From NCBI GenBank assembly GCA_017963125.1, contig JAGCUA010000082.1, forward strand, positions 1 through 64,000: DNA of 64,000 nt. The letters run 5' to 3'. This DNA is from a bacterium. GTDB taxonomy: Bacteria; UBP6; UBA1177. The notes under the pieces were generated by a model. The model had not been told where the DNA came from and searched no databases. It saw nothing but the letters and a program-made list of their open reading frames with translations. The position numbers were made by a program, and so were the translations under genes. This document shows positions 8,704-18,477 of this stretch, piece by piece. The stretch's first letter is position 1, and every line of letters starts with the position of its first letter.

Positions 8704-10713
8704 ATGAAAGCATTAATTCTTAATTCCGGACTTGGTTCCCGCATGGGAGTTCTTACGTCCGAACATCCGAAATGTATGACCGAGATTTCAGTAAATGAAA
8801 CTATTCTCTCCCGTCAGTTGAAACAGATTGCCGATGCCGGCATTGAGGAAGTAGTAATGACTACGGGCTTGTTTGACGGTGTTCTGGTGAACTATTGCCA
8901 GAGCCTGAATCTGCCGGTTCATTTTACGTTTGTCAAAAACCCGATATACGCAGAAACCAACTACATTTACAGCATCTACTGTGCAAGAGAGTATTTGGAC
9001 GATGACATCATTCTCATGCACGGAGATCTTGTTTTTGAAAACGGTGTTTTTGACCGAGTTGTCGCGTCTCCCGTTTCATGTATGGCTGTATCTTCTACTC
9101 TGCCGCTTCCAGAAAAGGATTTCAAGGCAGTTATTAAGGATGGCATGGTTGTAAAAGTCGGTATCGAATTTTTCAACGATGCAATGGAAGCGCAGGCTCT
9201 CTACAATCTGAAGAAAGCTGACTGGAAAGTCTGGCTTGACAAAATTTCGGAGTTCTGTGAAAGCGGCAAAACGAAAGTATATGCGGAAAATGCTCTGAAC
9301 GAACTCAACGGCGCGGCAAATATCCACGCTTTGGATGTTGAAAATCTGCTTTGTTCCGAAATCGATAATCCTGAGGATCTGGCTGTCGTCAGCGCAAAAC
9401 TGAAGGAAATCGAGTCACGCACGGTCTATATGTGTTTTGCATCCGACATTATTCACGGCGGTCATATCGCAATTATTAAAAAAGCGCAGAAACTCGGACG
9501 CCTTATGATCGGTGTCCTTTCTGATGAAGCAGTCGCTTCGTATAAGCGTATGCCTTTGGTTCCGGCTTCAGAAAGGAAGATCATGTTCGAGAATATTGCA
9601 GGTGTCTACAAGGTTGTCGATCAGACAACGCTCAGCTACAAAGAGAATCTTGAAAAATACAAACCATCGATAGTTGTTCACGGTGACGACTGGTGCAGCG
9701 GATTCCAGCGTCCGATACGCGATGAAGTTACCGCGATTCTTGCGACCTACGGCGGCAAACTGGTTGAATATCCTTACAGCAGCGATCCTAAATATGCAGA
9801 GATTGATGCAAGAACCAGAAGTGACATGGCAATGCCAGATGTCCGCAGAGGCCGTCTCAAAAGAATGCTTGATGCAAAAGGCCTTGTTACTGCAATGGAA
9901 GCACATGACGGTCTGACAGGTCTGATCGTAGAAAACACCGTAGTCCATCAGGAAGGCGGCGCACATCAGTTCGATGCAATGTGGATCAGTTCTCTTTGCG
10001 ACAGCACGGCAAAAGGCAAACCGGATATCGAACTTGTCGATATGACATCTCGTTTCCGCACAATTGAAGATATTACCGAAGTCACCACGAAACCCATTAT
10101 TTTTGACGGCGACACAGGCGGAAAGACCGAGCATTTTGTCTATACAGTCCGCAGCCTTGAACGTCTCGGTGTCAGCATGGTCATTATCGAAGACAAAACC
10201 GGCCTGAAGAAAAATTCTCTTTTCGGAACAGAGGTCGTCCAGACACAGGACAGCATCGAGAATTTCTCTGCAAAAATAAGAGCAGGAAAAAAGGCTCAGC
10301 GCACCAAGGAGTTTATGATTTGTGCGCGTATCGAAAGTCTGATTCTCGAGCAGGGAATGGAAGACGCTTTGAACCGTGCTTTTGCTTTTGTCGAAGCGGG
10401 TGCCGATGCAATAATGATCCACAGCCGCAAGAAAGATCCATCCGAAATTCAGGAATTTATCGAAAAATTCCGTGCAAAGGATAAAAACACGCCGATAGTT
10501 CTTGTTCCGACAAGCTTCAATTCCGTAAAAGAAGAAGAGTGGAAAGAACGCGGCGCGAACATCATCATCTATGCGAACCAGCTTATGAGAGCGGAAGTTC
10601 CGGCAATGCAGAAAGCGGCAGAGATGATTCTTGAAAACCACAGAGCTGAAGAATGCGACAAAATGCTTATGCCGTTCAAGGACATCATCAGACTGATCCC
10701 TGCAGAGGTATAA
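8704..10713 (+). CDS. pepM: Three-domain PEP phosphonomutase fused to two nucleotidyltransferases
   Basis: A 669-residue fusion. Residues 1 to about 215 are a sugar-nucleotidyltransferase-like domain of the LicC/PntC kind (ALILNSGLGSRM, then HPKCM, then NPIYAETNYIYS). Residues about 237-365 are a second, HxGH-type cytidylyltransferase-like domain (CFASDIIHGGHI, then VVHGDDW). Residues about 380-669 are the PEP mutase, with the diagnostic EDKxxxxxNS motif at 496-505, FDGDTGGKTEHF for the Mg site, and ARIESL. PEP mutase isomerises PEP to phosphonopyruvate, the entry step of almost all phosphonates. The fused domains could load the finished phosphonate onto CMP. The start has AGGTGAGG; stop and next start are 2 bases apart. 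Confidence 0.93.
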   Translation: MKALILNSGLGSRMGVLTSEHPKCMTEISVNETILSRQLKQIADAGIEEVVMTTGLFDGVLVNYCQSLNLPVHFTFVKNPIYAETNYIYSIYCAREYLDDDIILMHGDLVFENGVFDRVVASPVSCMAVSSTLPLPEKDFKAVIKDGMVVKVGIEFFNDAMEAQALYNLKKADWKVWLDKISEFCESGKTKVYAENALNELNGAANIHALDVENLLCSEIDNPEDLAVVSAKLKEIESRTVYMCFASDIIHGGHIAIIKKAQKLGRLMIGVLSDEAVASYKRMPLVPASERKIMFENIAGVYKVVDQTTLSYKENLEKYKPSIVVHGDDWCSGFQRPIRDEVTAILATYGGKLVEYPYSSDPKYAEIDARTRSDMAMPDVRRGRLKRMLDAKGLVTAMEAHDGLTGLIVENTVVHQEGGAHQFDAMWISSLCDSTAKGKPDIELVDMTSRFRTIEDITEVTTKPIIFDGDTGGKTEHFVYTVRSLERLGVSMVIIEDKTGLKKNSLFGTEVVQTQDSIENFSAKIRAGKKAQRTKEFMICARIESLILEQGMEDALNRAFAFVEAGADAIMIHSRKKDPSEIQEFIEKFRAKDKNTPIVLVPTSFNSVKEEEWKERGANIIIYANQLMRAEVPAMQKAAEMILENHRAEECDKMLMPFKDIIRLIPAEV

Positions 10714-10715
10714 AA

Positions 10716-11846
10716 ATGGAACAGAAAATCATAACTGCACGGGGCTGTTACATCGAGTTCGATCAGTGGGTCCGCGATAACGGATGTAAGAAACTCCTGA
10801 TGGTTTGTGATGATTCTTTAAAGTTTATGGACAACTTCAACAGTCACTTGGCACAACTTGAAAAAAACGGCCTGAAGATAATCAGATTCTCCGATTTTCA
10901 GCCTAATCCTCTGTATGAAAGTGTTGTCGAAGGTGTAAAACTGCTTCGTGCCGAGGGTTGTGACAGCATTATGGCTGTCGGCGGCGGTTCTGCGATGGAT
11001 GTCGCCAAATGCATAAAACTTTACAGCAATATGGAAGGCAATGGAATTGACGGCAGCTATCTGAAACAGGAAAAAATTCCCGATTTCATTCCTTTTATTG
11101 CTATGCCGACTACAGCCGGAACTGGTTCCGAGGCTACCCGCTATGCAGTTATCTATTACAATGATGCAAAACAGAGCGTAACGAGCGAAAGTTTCATTCC
11201 AGGGACTGTTCTGATGGATCCCAATGCACTCAAAACTTTGCCGCTGTATCAGAAAAAGGCGACAATGATGGATGCTCTCTGTCATGCCGTTGAATCTTTC
11301 TGGTCGTTAAACAGCACCGAAGAGAGCAAAAAATACTCCAAAGCCGCGATAGAAGGAGTCCTTGCGAATATGGAAGGATATTTAAACAACACCGAAAGCG
11401 GAAATGCCGGAATGCTTTTGTCGGCTCATACGGCAGGAAAAGCGATCAATATTACGCAGACCACGGCGGGACACGCAATGTGCTATAAAATCACAAGCCT
11501 TTTCCGTGTAGCTCACGGTCATGCCGCTGTTCTTTGTGACAGAGTGCTTTTTCCGTGGATGATAAAAAATACTGACAAATGCATTGATTCAAGGGGTGAA
11601 AAATATCTGAAAGAAACATTCCAACAGATTGCTTCTGCAATGGGCTGCGACACTCCTGAAACTGCGGCAAGAAAACTGAACGATATTTTCAGTTCACTGG
11701 AATTCAAAGTGCCGGCTGCAACGGCGGAACAGTTTGAAATTCTGAAGAATTCTGTCAATCCTGTCAGACTGAAAAATCATCCTGTTGCTTTGGATGTAAG
11801 CACGATCGACGCTTTATATCACGAGATTTTGAATGGAGAAGCATAA
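10716..11846 (+). CDS. Iron-type alcohol dehydrogenase, likely phosphonoacetaldehyde reductase
   Basis: A 376-residue group III (iron-containing) alcohol dehydrogenase. AVGGGSAMDVAK is the nucleotide loop, MPTTAGTGSE the conserved central stretch, and DALCHAVESFW plus RVAHGHAAVLC supply metal-binding histidines. I start it at the ATG directly after the PEP mutase stop; an earlier in-frame ATG lies inside that gene. The family includes the enzymes that reduce phosphonoacetaldehyde to 2-hydroxyethylphosphonate. Its place between PEP mutase and phosphonopyruvate decarboxylase strongly suggests that role. It overlaps the next gene by one base, so translation is coupled. Confidence 0.9.
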   Translation: MEQKIITARGCYIEFDQWVRDNGCKKLLMVCDDSLKFMDNFNSHLAQLEKNGLKIIRFSDFQPNPLYESVVEGVKLLRAEGCDSIMAVGGGSAMDVAKCIKLYSNMEGNGIDGSYLKQEKIPDFIPFIAMPTTAGTGSEATRYAVIYYNDAKQSVTSESFIPGTVLMDPNALKTLPLYQKKATMMDALCHAVESFWSLNSTEESKKYSKAAIEGVLANMEGYLNNTESGNAGMLLSAHTAGKAINITQTTAGHAMCYKITSLFRVAHGHAAVLCDRVLFPWMIKNTDKCIDSRGEKYLKETFQQIASAMGCDTPETAARKLNDIFSSLEFKVPAATAEQFEILKNSVNPVRLKNHPVALDVSTIDALYHEILNGEA

Positions 11847-12967
11847 TGAAAGTAGAAAAATTTGTTGAGATACTCGGCGCAGATTTTTACACAGGTGTTC
11901 CTGATTCCCAGTTAAAGGCTTTGTGCAACTATCTGATGGCTGCTTATGGAATTGATCCGCATCACCATGTGATTGCAGCGAATGAAGGCAACTGCACGGC
12001 TTTAGCGGCTGGTTATCACCTTGCGACAGGTAAGGTTCCAGTTGTCTACATGCAGAACAGCGGCGAAGGAAATATCATCAACCCGGTCGCATCGCTGCTT
12101 AACGACAAGGTTTATGCAATTCCTGTGATTTTTGTTATCGGTTGGCGCGGAGAACCCGGAATTCACGATGAGCCGCAGCATATTTATCAGGGCGAAGTTA
12201 CAGTAAAACTTCTTGAAGATATGGATATCAAACCTTTTGTCATCGGTAAAGAAACTACTGATGACGAAGTCGAAACCGTTATGAAAGAATTCAAACAGAT
12301 TCTTTCAGTCGGCAAAGATGTCGCTTTTGTTATCCGCAAAGGTGCTTTGACGGATGCTCCGAAGGTTGAGTACAAAAACAACAACCGGATGCTCAGAGAA
12401 GAAATAATCCAGTATATTGTCAAAGTAAGCGGCGAAGATCCGATTGTAAGCACTACCGGCAAAGCAAGCAGAGAACTGTTTGAGACAAGAGTCGCAAACG
12501 GTCAGAGCCATAAGTATGATTTCCTGACAGTAGGCTCAATGGGACACAGTTCTTCCATCGCCCTCGGTGTTGCGATCAATAAACCTGAGCAGAGGATCTG
12601 GTGCGTCGACGGTGACGGAGCCGTTCTCATGCACATGGGATCTATGGCCGTTTTAGGTGCCAACAAGCCGAAGAACCTCATCCATGTCGTTATAAACAAT
12701 GGAGCGCATGAAACAGTCGGAGGAATGCCGACCGTTGCCGGAAACATTGATTTGGTAGCTATCGCAAAAGCATGCGGATATCCCAATGCCGTTTGTGTTG
12801 ACAATTTCGCCGATCTTGACAAAGAACTCAATGCCGCAAAATCGAGAAACGAACTGAGCCTTGTTGAGGTCAAATGCTCGATCGGTGCAAGGGAAGACCT
12901 TGGCAGACCGACAACTACCGCGTTCGAAAACAAGCAGAATTTCATGGAATATTTGAAGAGTTTGTAG
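11846..12967 (+). CDS. ppd: Phosphonopyruvate decarboxylase
   Basis: A 373-residue ThDP-dependent decarboxylase of the short phosphonopyruvate type. The N-terminal pyrimidine-binding half has FYTGVPDSQLK and AANEGNCTALAAGYH with the catalytic Glu; the C-terminal half has VDGDGAVLMHMGSM continuing to NNGAHETVGGMPT, the GDG...N magnesium/diphosphate motif. It converts phosphonopyruvate to phosphonoacetaldehyde and CO2, the irreversible step that pulls the PEP mutase reaction forward. The ATG overlaps the preceding TAA. Both halves are complete in one chain. Confidence 0.93.
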   Translation: MKVEKFVEILGADFYTGVPDSQLKALCNYLMAAYGIDPHHHVIAANEGNCTALAAGYHLATGKVPVVYMQNSGEGNIINPVASLLNDKVYAIPVIFVIGWRGEPGIHDEPQHIYQGEVTVKLLEDMDIKPFVIGKETTDDEVETVMKEFKQILSVGKDVAFVIRKGALTDAPKVEYKNNNRMLREEIIQYIVKVSGEDPIVSTTGKASRELFETRVANGQSHKYDFLTVGSMGHSSSIALGVAINKPEQRIWCVDGDGAVLMHMGSMAVLGANKPKNLIHVVINNGAHETVGGMPTVAGNIDLVAIAKACGYPNAVCVDNFADLDKELNAAKSRNELSLVEVKCSIGAREDLGRPTTTAFENKQNFMEYLKSL

Positions 12968-12976
12968 GGGAAATAT

Positions 12977-14155
12977 TTGAAAGTTCTGCTTTTAACAAAC
13001 AGCAATTTTTCAAGTCATCTTACATCTGAACATCTTCTTGAAGCTGTTTTGAAGCAAACAGCTTTGCCAGGAAACGAAGTCCATGTGGTTCAGATGCTTA
13101 AGAAAGACGGTCTGTTGACTCTCCCGTCATCGGTTGAAGGTTTGAATGTGACAACTGAAGCTGTTTATACGAAACCGCAGAATAAAACCAATCTTTTAAC
13201 AAGATATTTAAATGCTGTAAGAAATTATTTTCATTGCAGAAAAGCCTTGAAAACTCACAGTGACAGCGAGGCAGTTTTTGTTCAATCAACCAATGTTGCC
13301 GGATTCGCTGTCTGGCTTGTTCGAAAATATATAAAAAATGCAACGATTACTTACAACGTTCAGGATATTCTCCCATACAATCTGGCTTACAGCGGCAAAC
13401 TCAAGAAAAACAGCCTTGTTTTTAAGGTTCTGGCTGCTGTCCAGAGATATGCCTACAAGCATGCTGACCACATAATCACGATTTCAGAAGATATGAAAGA
13501 GACTCTTGTTGCTGACGGAACGGATGCATCGAAGATCGAAGTGATTTACAACTGGTCATATCAGGATGAACTTTATGAAAATGTTGATTTGACCAGCGTT
13601 TCGCACATGTTCAACAAGGACTTTTTCAATGTGGTATATGCCGGAAACATCGGTGTGATGCAGAATGTCGATATTCTCATTGAAGCGGCAAAACTGATGA
13701 AAGGTGATGACAAAGTCTGGTTCCACATCATCGGCAACGGTGTTTACAAGGAAAAACTTGAAGCAAGAGCTAAAGAATACGGCATCACGAACATTTCTTT
13801 CTGGCCAATGCAGCCGCCGGAACTTGCCCCGGCAATATACAGCGCGGCAGACGTGAATGTTATTCCGCTTGTGAAAGATGTTTACAGAACCGCACTGCCG
13901 AGCAAAACAGCGACTTGTCTCGCATGTCAGAAGCCGATAATTTTCGCTATCGGAAAGGAGAGCAGGTTTGGTCAGAAAATTGCAAAAGAAGCAGGATGCC
14001 AGGTCGTTGAAGCGGATGATTCGGAAGAACTGGTTGAAGCGATCCGTAAAGTTCAAAGCGGCGGAACTGCCAATAAAGAAGGAGAGTTTTTCCTGAATTA
14101 TTGCGGAATTACAGAAAATAGCAGAAAATATGCGGAGATTATAGGGGAAATATAA
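12977..14155 (+). CDS. GT4 glycosyltransferase 1 (WbuB-like)
   Basis: A 392-residue GT-B glycosyltransferase. The start is a TTG nine bases after the decarboxylase stop, with AGGGGAAA upstream; the resulting N-terminus KVLLLTNSNFSSHLTSEHLL is the expected first strand. It has VYAGNIGVMQNVDILIEA for the second Rossmann half and IPLVKDVYRTALPSKT near the sugar-nucleotide site. The PSK(T)-type ending resembles the WbuB group that transfers N-acetyl-aminosugars. It would act on the cytoplasmic face of the membrane on a lipid-linked glycan. The exact sugar is unknown. Confidence 0.87.
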   Translation: MKVLLLTNSNFSSHLTSEHLLEAVLKQTALPGNEVHVVQMLKKDGLLTLPSSVEGLNVTTEAVYTKPQNKTNLLTRYLNAVRNYFHCRKALKTHSDSEAVFVQSTNVAGFAVWLVRKYIKNATITYNVQDILPYNLAYSGKLKKNSLVFKVLAAVQRYAYKHADHIITISEDMKETLVADGTDASKIEVIYNWSYQDELYENVDLTSVSHMFNKDFFNVVYAGNIGVMQNVDILIEAAKLMKGDDKVWFHIIGNGVYKEKLEARAKEYGITNISFWPMQPPELAPAIYSAADVNVIPLVKDVYRTALPSKTATCLACQKPIIFAIGKESRFGQKIAKEAGCQVVEADDSEELVEAIRKVQSGGTANKEGEFFLNYCGITENSRKYAEIIGEI

Positions 14156-15274
14156 ATGAAGATTCTTTTTATCAATTCAGTCTGCGGTATTGGCAGCACT
14201 GGCCGCATCTGCACCGATCTGGCGCAGGAATGCGAGTCACAGGGGCATGAAGTGAAAATCGCTTACGGGCGCAACGGTTATGTTCCTGAAAAATATCAGA
14301 AATATGCTGTCCGCATCGGCTCTGATTTCGATGTTAAGGTTCACGGCGTGAAGTCTCGTCTTTTCGATGCACACGGTCTCGGCTCGAAATCAGCGACAAA
14401 AAAATTCCTTGAATGGGCTGAAGAATACAAGCCCGATTTGCTTTGGTTGCACAACCTCCACGGATATTACATCAACTACGAACTTCTGTTTGAATGGATA
14501 AAAAAACACCATGAAATGGAAGTCAGATGGACTCTCCACGACTGCTGGACATTCACCGGTCATTGTTCTCACTTCACTTTTGAAGGATGCGATAAATGGA
14601 AAACCCATTGTGAAAATTGTCCTCAGAAAAATCGTTACCCGATAAGTTTCTTTCTCGACCGCTCGCAAGATAATTTTGACAGAAAAAGGCAGGCTTTCAC
14701 CGGTGTCAAAAACATGACTTTAATAACTCCGTCAAAATGGCTCGCAGACTTAGTGAAGCAGAGCTTTTTGAAGGAATATCCAGTCGAAGTGCGCTACAAC
14801 ACAATTGACACGAATGTTTTCAAGCCGACTCAAGGTGATTTCCGCGAAAAATATGGATTGCAGAACAAAAAAATAGTGCTCGGTGTTGCTGGTGGTTGGG
14901 GTTTAAGAAAAGGATTACAGGATTTTGTATGGCTTGCTGAAAAACTGGATGATTCTTACAAAATCGTTCTCGTCGGATTATCTCAGAAACGAATAAAATT
15001 ACTACCGCCAAATGTAATTGGTATCCCTAGAACAAACAACACTCAAGAACTTGCCGAAATTTATACGGCAGCAGATGTGTTTGTTAATCCGACATACGAA
15101 GATAATTATCCTACTGTGAACCTCGAAGCACAGGCTTGCGGAACTCCGGTAATTACTTATCGAACAGGTGGCAGCCCTGAAAGTGTGCCGGAAGAAAATG
15201 TTGTCGAGTGTGGGGATAAAGATGAATTGATGGAAAAGATAAAGATGATTGCTTGCATTAAAGGTAGAAACTGA
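14156..15274 (+). CDS. GT4 glycosyltransferase 2
   Basis: A 372-residue GT4 glycosyltransferase. It opens KILFINSVCGIGSTGRI, holds LLWLHNLHGYYINY and TLHDCWTFTGHCSHF (with several Cys following, CDKWKTHCENCPQK, around residues 140-160, possibly a metal or disulfide site), and ends with the E-x7-E region NPTYEDNYPTVNLEAQACG that binds the nucleotide sugar. The Cys-rich loop is shared by a subgroup of capsule and O-antigen transferases. The ATG follows the previous stop immediately, with AGGGGAAA as ribosome site. Confidence 0.9.
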   Translation: MKILFINSVCGIGSTGRICTDLAQECESQGHEVKIAYGRNGYVPEKYQKYAVRIGSDFDVKVHGVKSRLFDAHGLGSKSATKKFLEWAEEYKPDLLWLHNLHGYYINYELLFEWIKKHHEMEVRWTLHDCWTFTGHCSHFTFEGCDKWKTHCENCPQKNRYPISFFLDRSQDNFDRKRQAFTGVKNMTLITPSKWLADLVKQSFLKEYPVEVRYNTIDTNVFKPTQGDFREKYGLQNKKIVLGVAGGWGLRKGLQDFVWLAEKLDDSYKIVLVGLSQKRIKLLPPNVIGIPRTNNTQELAEIYTAADVFVNPTYEDNYPTVNLEAQACGTPVITYRTGGSPESVPEENVVECGDKDELMEKIKMIACIKGRN

Positions 15275-15276
15275 TA

Positions 15277-16467
15277 ATGAAAATCAAATATAGTAGTTTT
15301 AAGGAAATTTACATATATCTCTTCGCTGTTTTCATAGTAATGAAAGTGTGGAGAGCATTCTCAGGAAGCGAAGAACACGGCGGTTTTTGGAATTATATTC
15401 AGATATTTTATGTAGCGGTCGGTCCTTTTCTGTTTCTTAAATATTCCAAAATTATAAGTAAAGAACCGGCAATTTTTATTCTGGTACTTTATTCGCTGTT
15501 GGCATTAATGATTTCTCTTTTTTCTATTGAAAATCTTGATGTTCCATCAGTATTTAATCTTATGAAGGTTCCTTTTGCAGGAATGGTAATAATTATTTTT
15601 TACATATACAGAATAAGGTCGAAAAATTCACATCATAGCGACAACTTGCTAAAAACTGTTTTCTATATTTCTGCATCCATATTGTGTTACAAATTAGGTA
15701 GCCATATGTTGTCTGGCGGAATAAGGGCATCAGAGATTGGGGCAGTTGCAGATGTTTATTATATATTGGGAATCCTTCCTTACATTCTTACGATAACTGA
15801 TAAAAAACGATGGCTAATCCCTATAGCTGTAACAGCTGTTTCTATTTTTATTAGCCAAAAGAGAGCTGCTTTCATAGCCTTGGTTGGTTGTATTGTTATC
15901 TTGTATTTCATAGAATCTTTGCGTGGCAAAAGCATAAAATCTTCAATTGGAAAAATTCTGATTCTCGTTTTTTTGATTACCGCAGGATATTACTTAATGA
16001 TTTACATGGATTCCAAATTTAATTTGAGATTTTTTGTTAGACTTGAAAGACTTGAAACCGATGGAGGTTCAGGAAGAGATACTCGATGGTTGTATATATT
16101 AGAAGCGATAAAACGCTCAACTCCTTTGCAATTATTTTTAGGACATGGTTTTGCTGGGGCGCAAAAGTTGTTTTCTGGGTCTCATGCACATAATGACTTT
16201 TTGGAAGTGTTGTATAATTATGGCATTGTTACTCTGGTTCTGTATTGTGCATACTACATAATTCAGATATTTAATGCTGTGAGAATGGTGAAAGAAAAAT
16301 ATCCGTATCATGCTGAGTTTGCGGGGTCCCTTTTTGTTTCACTTTGTATTGCAATGTTCTCGTTTTATGTTATTGATGCCGCTTACATAATTTGCGGATG
16401 CTTTATTCAGGGCATATTGCTTGCTGATTGGAGAATGAATGGAGACTTATTAAGAATTAAGCAGTGA
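15277..16467 (+). CDS. Wzy/O-antigen-ligase-like membrane protein
   Basis: A 396-residue integral membrane protein with about ten hydrophobic segments. The large loop between the later helices carries SHAHNDFLEVLYNYG followed by a hydrophobic helix; this HN...L...G pattern is typical of the Wzy_C/WaaL family, which polymerises repeat units or ligates them to a carrier at the periplasmic face. Together with the Wzx at 21546 it indicates a Wzx/Wzy-type pathway. It is clearly AT-rich, as polymerases in such clusters usually are. Polymerase and ligase cannot be told apart by eye. Confidence 0.8.
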   Translation: MKIKYSSFKEIYIYLFAVFIVMKVWRAFSGSEEHGGFWNYIQIFYVAVGPFLFLKYSKIISKEPAIFILVLYSLLALMISLFSIENLDVPSVFNLMKVPFAGMVIIIFYIYRIRSKNSHHSDNLLKTVFYISASILCYKLGSHMLSGGIRASEIGAVADVYYILGILPYILTITDKKRWLIPIAVTAVSIFISQKRAAFIALVGCIVILYFIESLRGKSIKSSIGKILILVFLITAGYYLMIYMDSKFNLRFFVRLERLETDGGSGRDTRWLYILEAIKRSTPLQLFLGHGFAGAQKLFSGSHAHNDFLEVLYNYGIVTLVLYCAYYIIQIFNAVRMVKEKYPYHAEFAGSLFVSLCIAMFSFYVIDAAYIICGCFIQGILLADWRMNGDLLRIKQ

Positions 16468-16499
16468 TAAAAATTGATAAATTGTGAGAAAATTATGAT

Positions 16500-17597
16500 A
16501 TGAAAAAAATAAAGATTTTATTTCTTACAAACATTCCATCTCCTTACAGGGTCGATTTCTTTAATGAATTGGGCAAAAACTGTGATTTGACAGTTCTTTT
16601 TGAAAAAGCTTCTTCTGACGAAAGAGATGATATGTGGAAAAAATATTCGTTTAATAATTTTACCGGAATTGTTATGAACGGCATTGTTACGGGGGTAGCT
16701 GATGCCTTGTGTTTTGAAGTGATTAAATATCTTCGAATGAAGTGGGATAAAATAATCTGTGCAAATGTTGCAACTACAACGGGAATGCTCGCACTTCAAT
16801 ATATGAAAATATTCCGAATTCCTCATTGGATAGAAGGAGACGGCGGTTTTGCAAAATCAGGCAAAGGCTTAAAAGAAAAGATAAAAAAATATTTTATTTC
16901 AGGTGCGGAAGGTTATTTCAGCACAGGTGCAAATCATGATAAATACTATTTGACTTATGGTGCAAAAAAAGAGCAGATATATCGTTACCCCTTTACTTCT
17001 TTAAGTGAAAACGATTTGAAATCGGCTGAGGCGAGAGCAAAATCCGACAAGGAATCAATGCGTAAAAAACTGAATATTGCAGAAGATAAAGTTGTCCTGT
17101 CTGTTGGGCAGTTCATTCATAGAAAAGCTTTAGATGTTCTCATAGACGCCGCCAGCAGGATTTCTGATGTTGGGATATATATTGTTGGTGGAGAGCCAAC
17201 AGAAGAATATATTGCACAAGTTGAGAGGCTGGAATTGAAAAATATTCACTTTGTCGGGTTTAAAACAAAAGCAGAACTTGCGGAATACTACATTACCGCA
17301 GATGTTTTTGCGATGCCGACACGAGAGGATATTTGGGGATTGGTTATAAATGAAGCTTTAAGCTATGGTTTACCTGTTGTATCAAGTGACAAGTGTGTTG
17401 CGGCATTGGAACTTATAAAAAACGGATATAACGGCTATATTGTTCCAGTTGAAGACAGTGTTGCTTTGGCAGAGGGTATTTCAAAAATTTTGACCGGTGA
17501 TTATGACACTATGAGTTCTGCCGCTTTACAATCTATCAAAGATTACACTATCGAAAATATGGCAAAAAGACATCTGGAAGTTTTGAGTGAAAACTGA
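16500..17597 (+). CDS. GT4 glycosyltransferase 3
   Basis: A 365-residue GT-B glycosyltransferase: KIKILFLTNIPSPYRVDFFN at the N-terminus, VLSVGQFIHRKALDVLIDA for the second domain, and FAMPTREDIWGLVINEALSYG as the E-x7-E donor-site motif. The N-terminal PSPYR is shared by WcaI/PglH-like and other capsule transferases. It stands between the polymerase and two LicD genes. Acceptor and donor are not predictable from this reading. Confidence 0.9.
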   Translation: MKKIKILFLTNIPSPYRVDFFNELGKNCDLTVLFEKASSDERDDMWKKYSFNNFTGIVMNGIVTGVADALCFEVIKYLRMKWDKIICANVATTTGMLALQYMKIFRIPHWIEGDGGFAKSGKGLKEKIKKYFISGAEGYFSTGANHDKYYLTYGAKKEQIYRYPFTSLSENDLKSAEARAKSDKESMRKKLNIAEDKVVLSVGQFIHRKALDVLIDAASRISDVGIYIVGGEPTEEYIAQVERLELKNIHFVGFKTKAELAEYYITADVFAMPTREDIWGLVINEALSYGLPVVSSDKCVAALELIKNGYNGYIVPVEDSVALAEGISKILTGDYDTMSSAALQSIKDYTIENMAKRHLEVLSEN

Positions 17598-17613
17598 GGA
17601 GAGATAAACAAAC

Positions 17614-18477
17614 GTGGAAACGTGGAAAAAATATTACACGAAAGAACAGCTTGATTTGCTTCAGAAAATCGAGTTGGAAAATCTCAGAGTTTTTATAGAA
17701 GTGTGCAATAAACTGAATTTGGAATATTTTGTTTATGGCGGAACATTGTTGGGTGTCGAGAAATATCAAGGCATGATCCCGTGGGATGATGATATTGATG
17801 TTGCCATGCCGCGAGAAAGTTACAAAAAATTCTTAAAATATGCGACTGATGTACTTCCGGATGAATATTTTATACAAAGTCCTGATAACTGCCCGAAAAG
17901 TCCCTATCCTTATATCAAACTCAGACGGAAAGGGACCAAATTTATCGAATATGTGAACCGTAATTTAGATGTGGAAACCGGTATCTATATTGATATTTAC
18001 CCTGTTGACCGCATCCCCGATGATGAGGAATTGAGAAAACAGCAGTTCAAAAATGCCAGAAAATGGATAATGATTTATGTCATCAGACAATCGAGACTAT
18101 ATGATAAAAAAGAAGCCGGAATAAAGGGTTTTGTCAGAACATTGGGAAAGAGGTTTGTTACATATTTTTTAAAGATTTTTCCAGCACAATATTGTTTAAA
18201 GAAGATTGATTATTATATGACACTTTATAATGACACCGAGACACAGAGATATGCGGCACTAAATTCTCCGAATTACGACAATATTTATTTACATCTTTTC
18301 CCTCTGCAAAAGGGGGTGTTTAACGGCATTGAGGTAAATATTCCCGGAGATCACAAAACTCATCTTAAAATGAGATACGGGGATTACAGCGGTCTTCCCC
18401 CGGAAGAAAAACGTTGCGGCCATGTTCCTTACATACTTGATTTAGGTGAAAACAGGACTGAAGGAGAACACAAATGA
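17614..18477 (+). CDS. LicD-family phosphotransferase 3
   Basis: A 287-residue LicD protein beginning with GTG and a strong GAGGAGAG site. The core is GGTLLGVEKYQGMIPWDDDID (around residues 46-66), then GIYIDIYPVDRIP and MRYGDYSGLPPEE. It is a tandem paralogue of the next gene: both share the pattern LNL-Y...G-LLG...QG-PxDDDIDVAMPR and YFIQS. Its 4-base ATGA overlap with that gene suggests co-translation. The donor could be phosphocholine, phosphoethanolamine or a phosphonate analogue. Confidence 0.9.
   Translation: METWKKYYTKEQLDLLQKIELENLRVFIEVCNKLNLEYFVYGGTLLGVEKYQGMIPWDDDIDVAMPRESYKKFLKYATDVLPDEYFIQSPDNCPKSPYPYIKLRRKGTKFIEYVNRNLDVETGIYIDIYPVDRIPDDEELRKQQFKNARKWIMIYVIRQSRLYDKKEAGIKGFVRTLGKRFVTYFLKIFPAQYCLKKIDYYMTLYNDTETQRYAALNSPNYDNIYLHLFPLQKGVFNGIEVNIPGDHKTHLKMRYGDYSGLPPEEKRCGHVPYILDLGENRTEGEHK

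Noticed and set aside
9568-10641. Long minus-strand open frame (357 codons) under the PEP mutase fusion
   Set aside because: It lies wholly within a well-supported gene on the other strand, has a composition-driven Cys/Phe-rich sequence and no ribosome site; a shadow frame.
10653-10715. Upstream in-frame start for the alcohol dehydrogenase
   Set aside because: The extension lies inside the PEP mutase coding region; the ATG at 10716 gives the normal family N-terminus.
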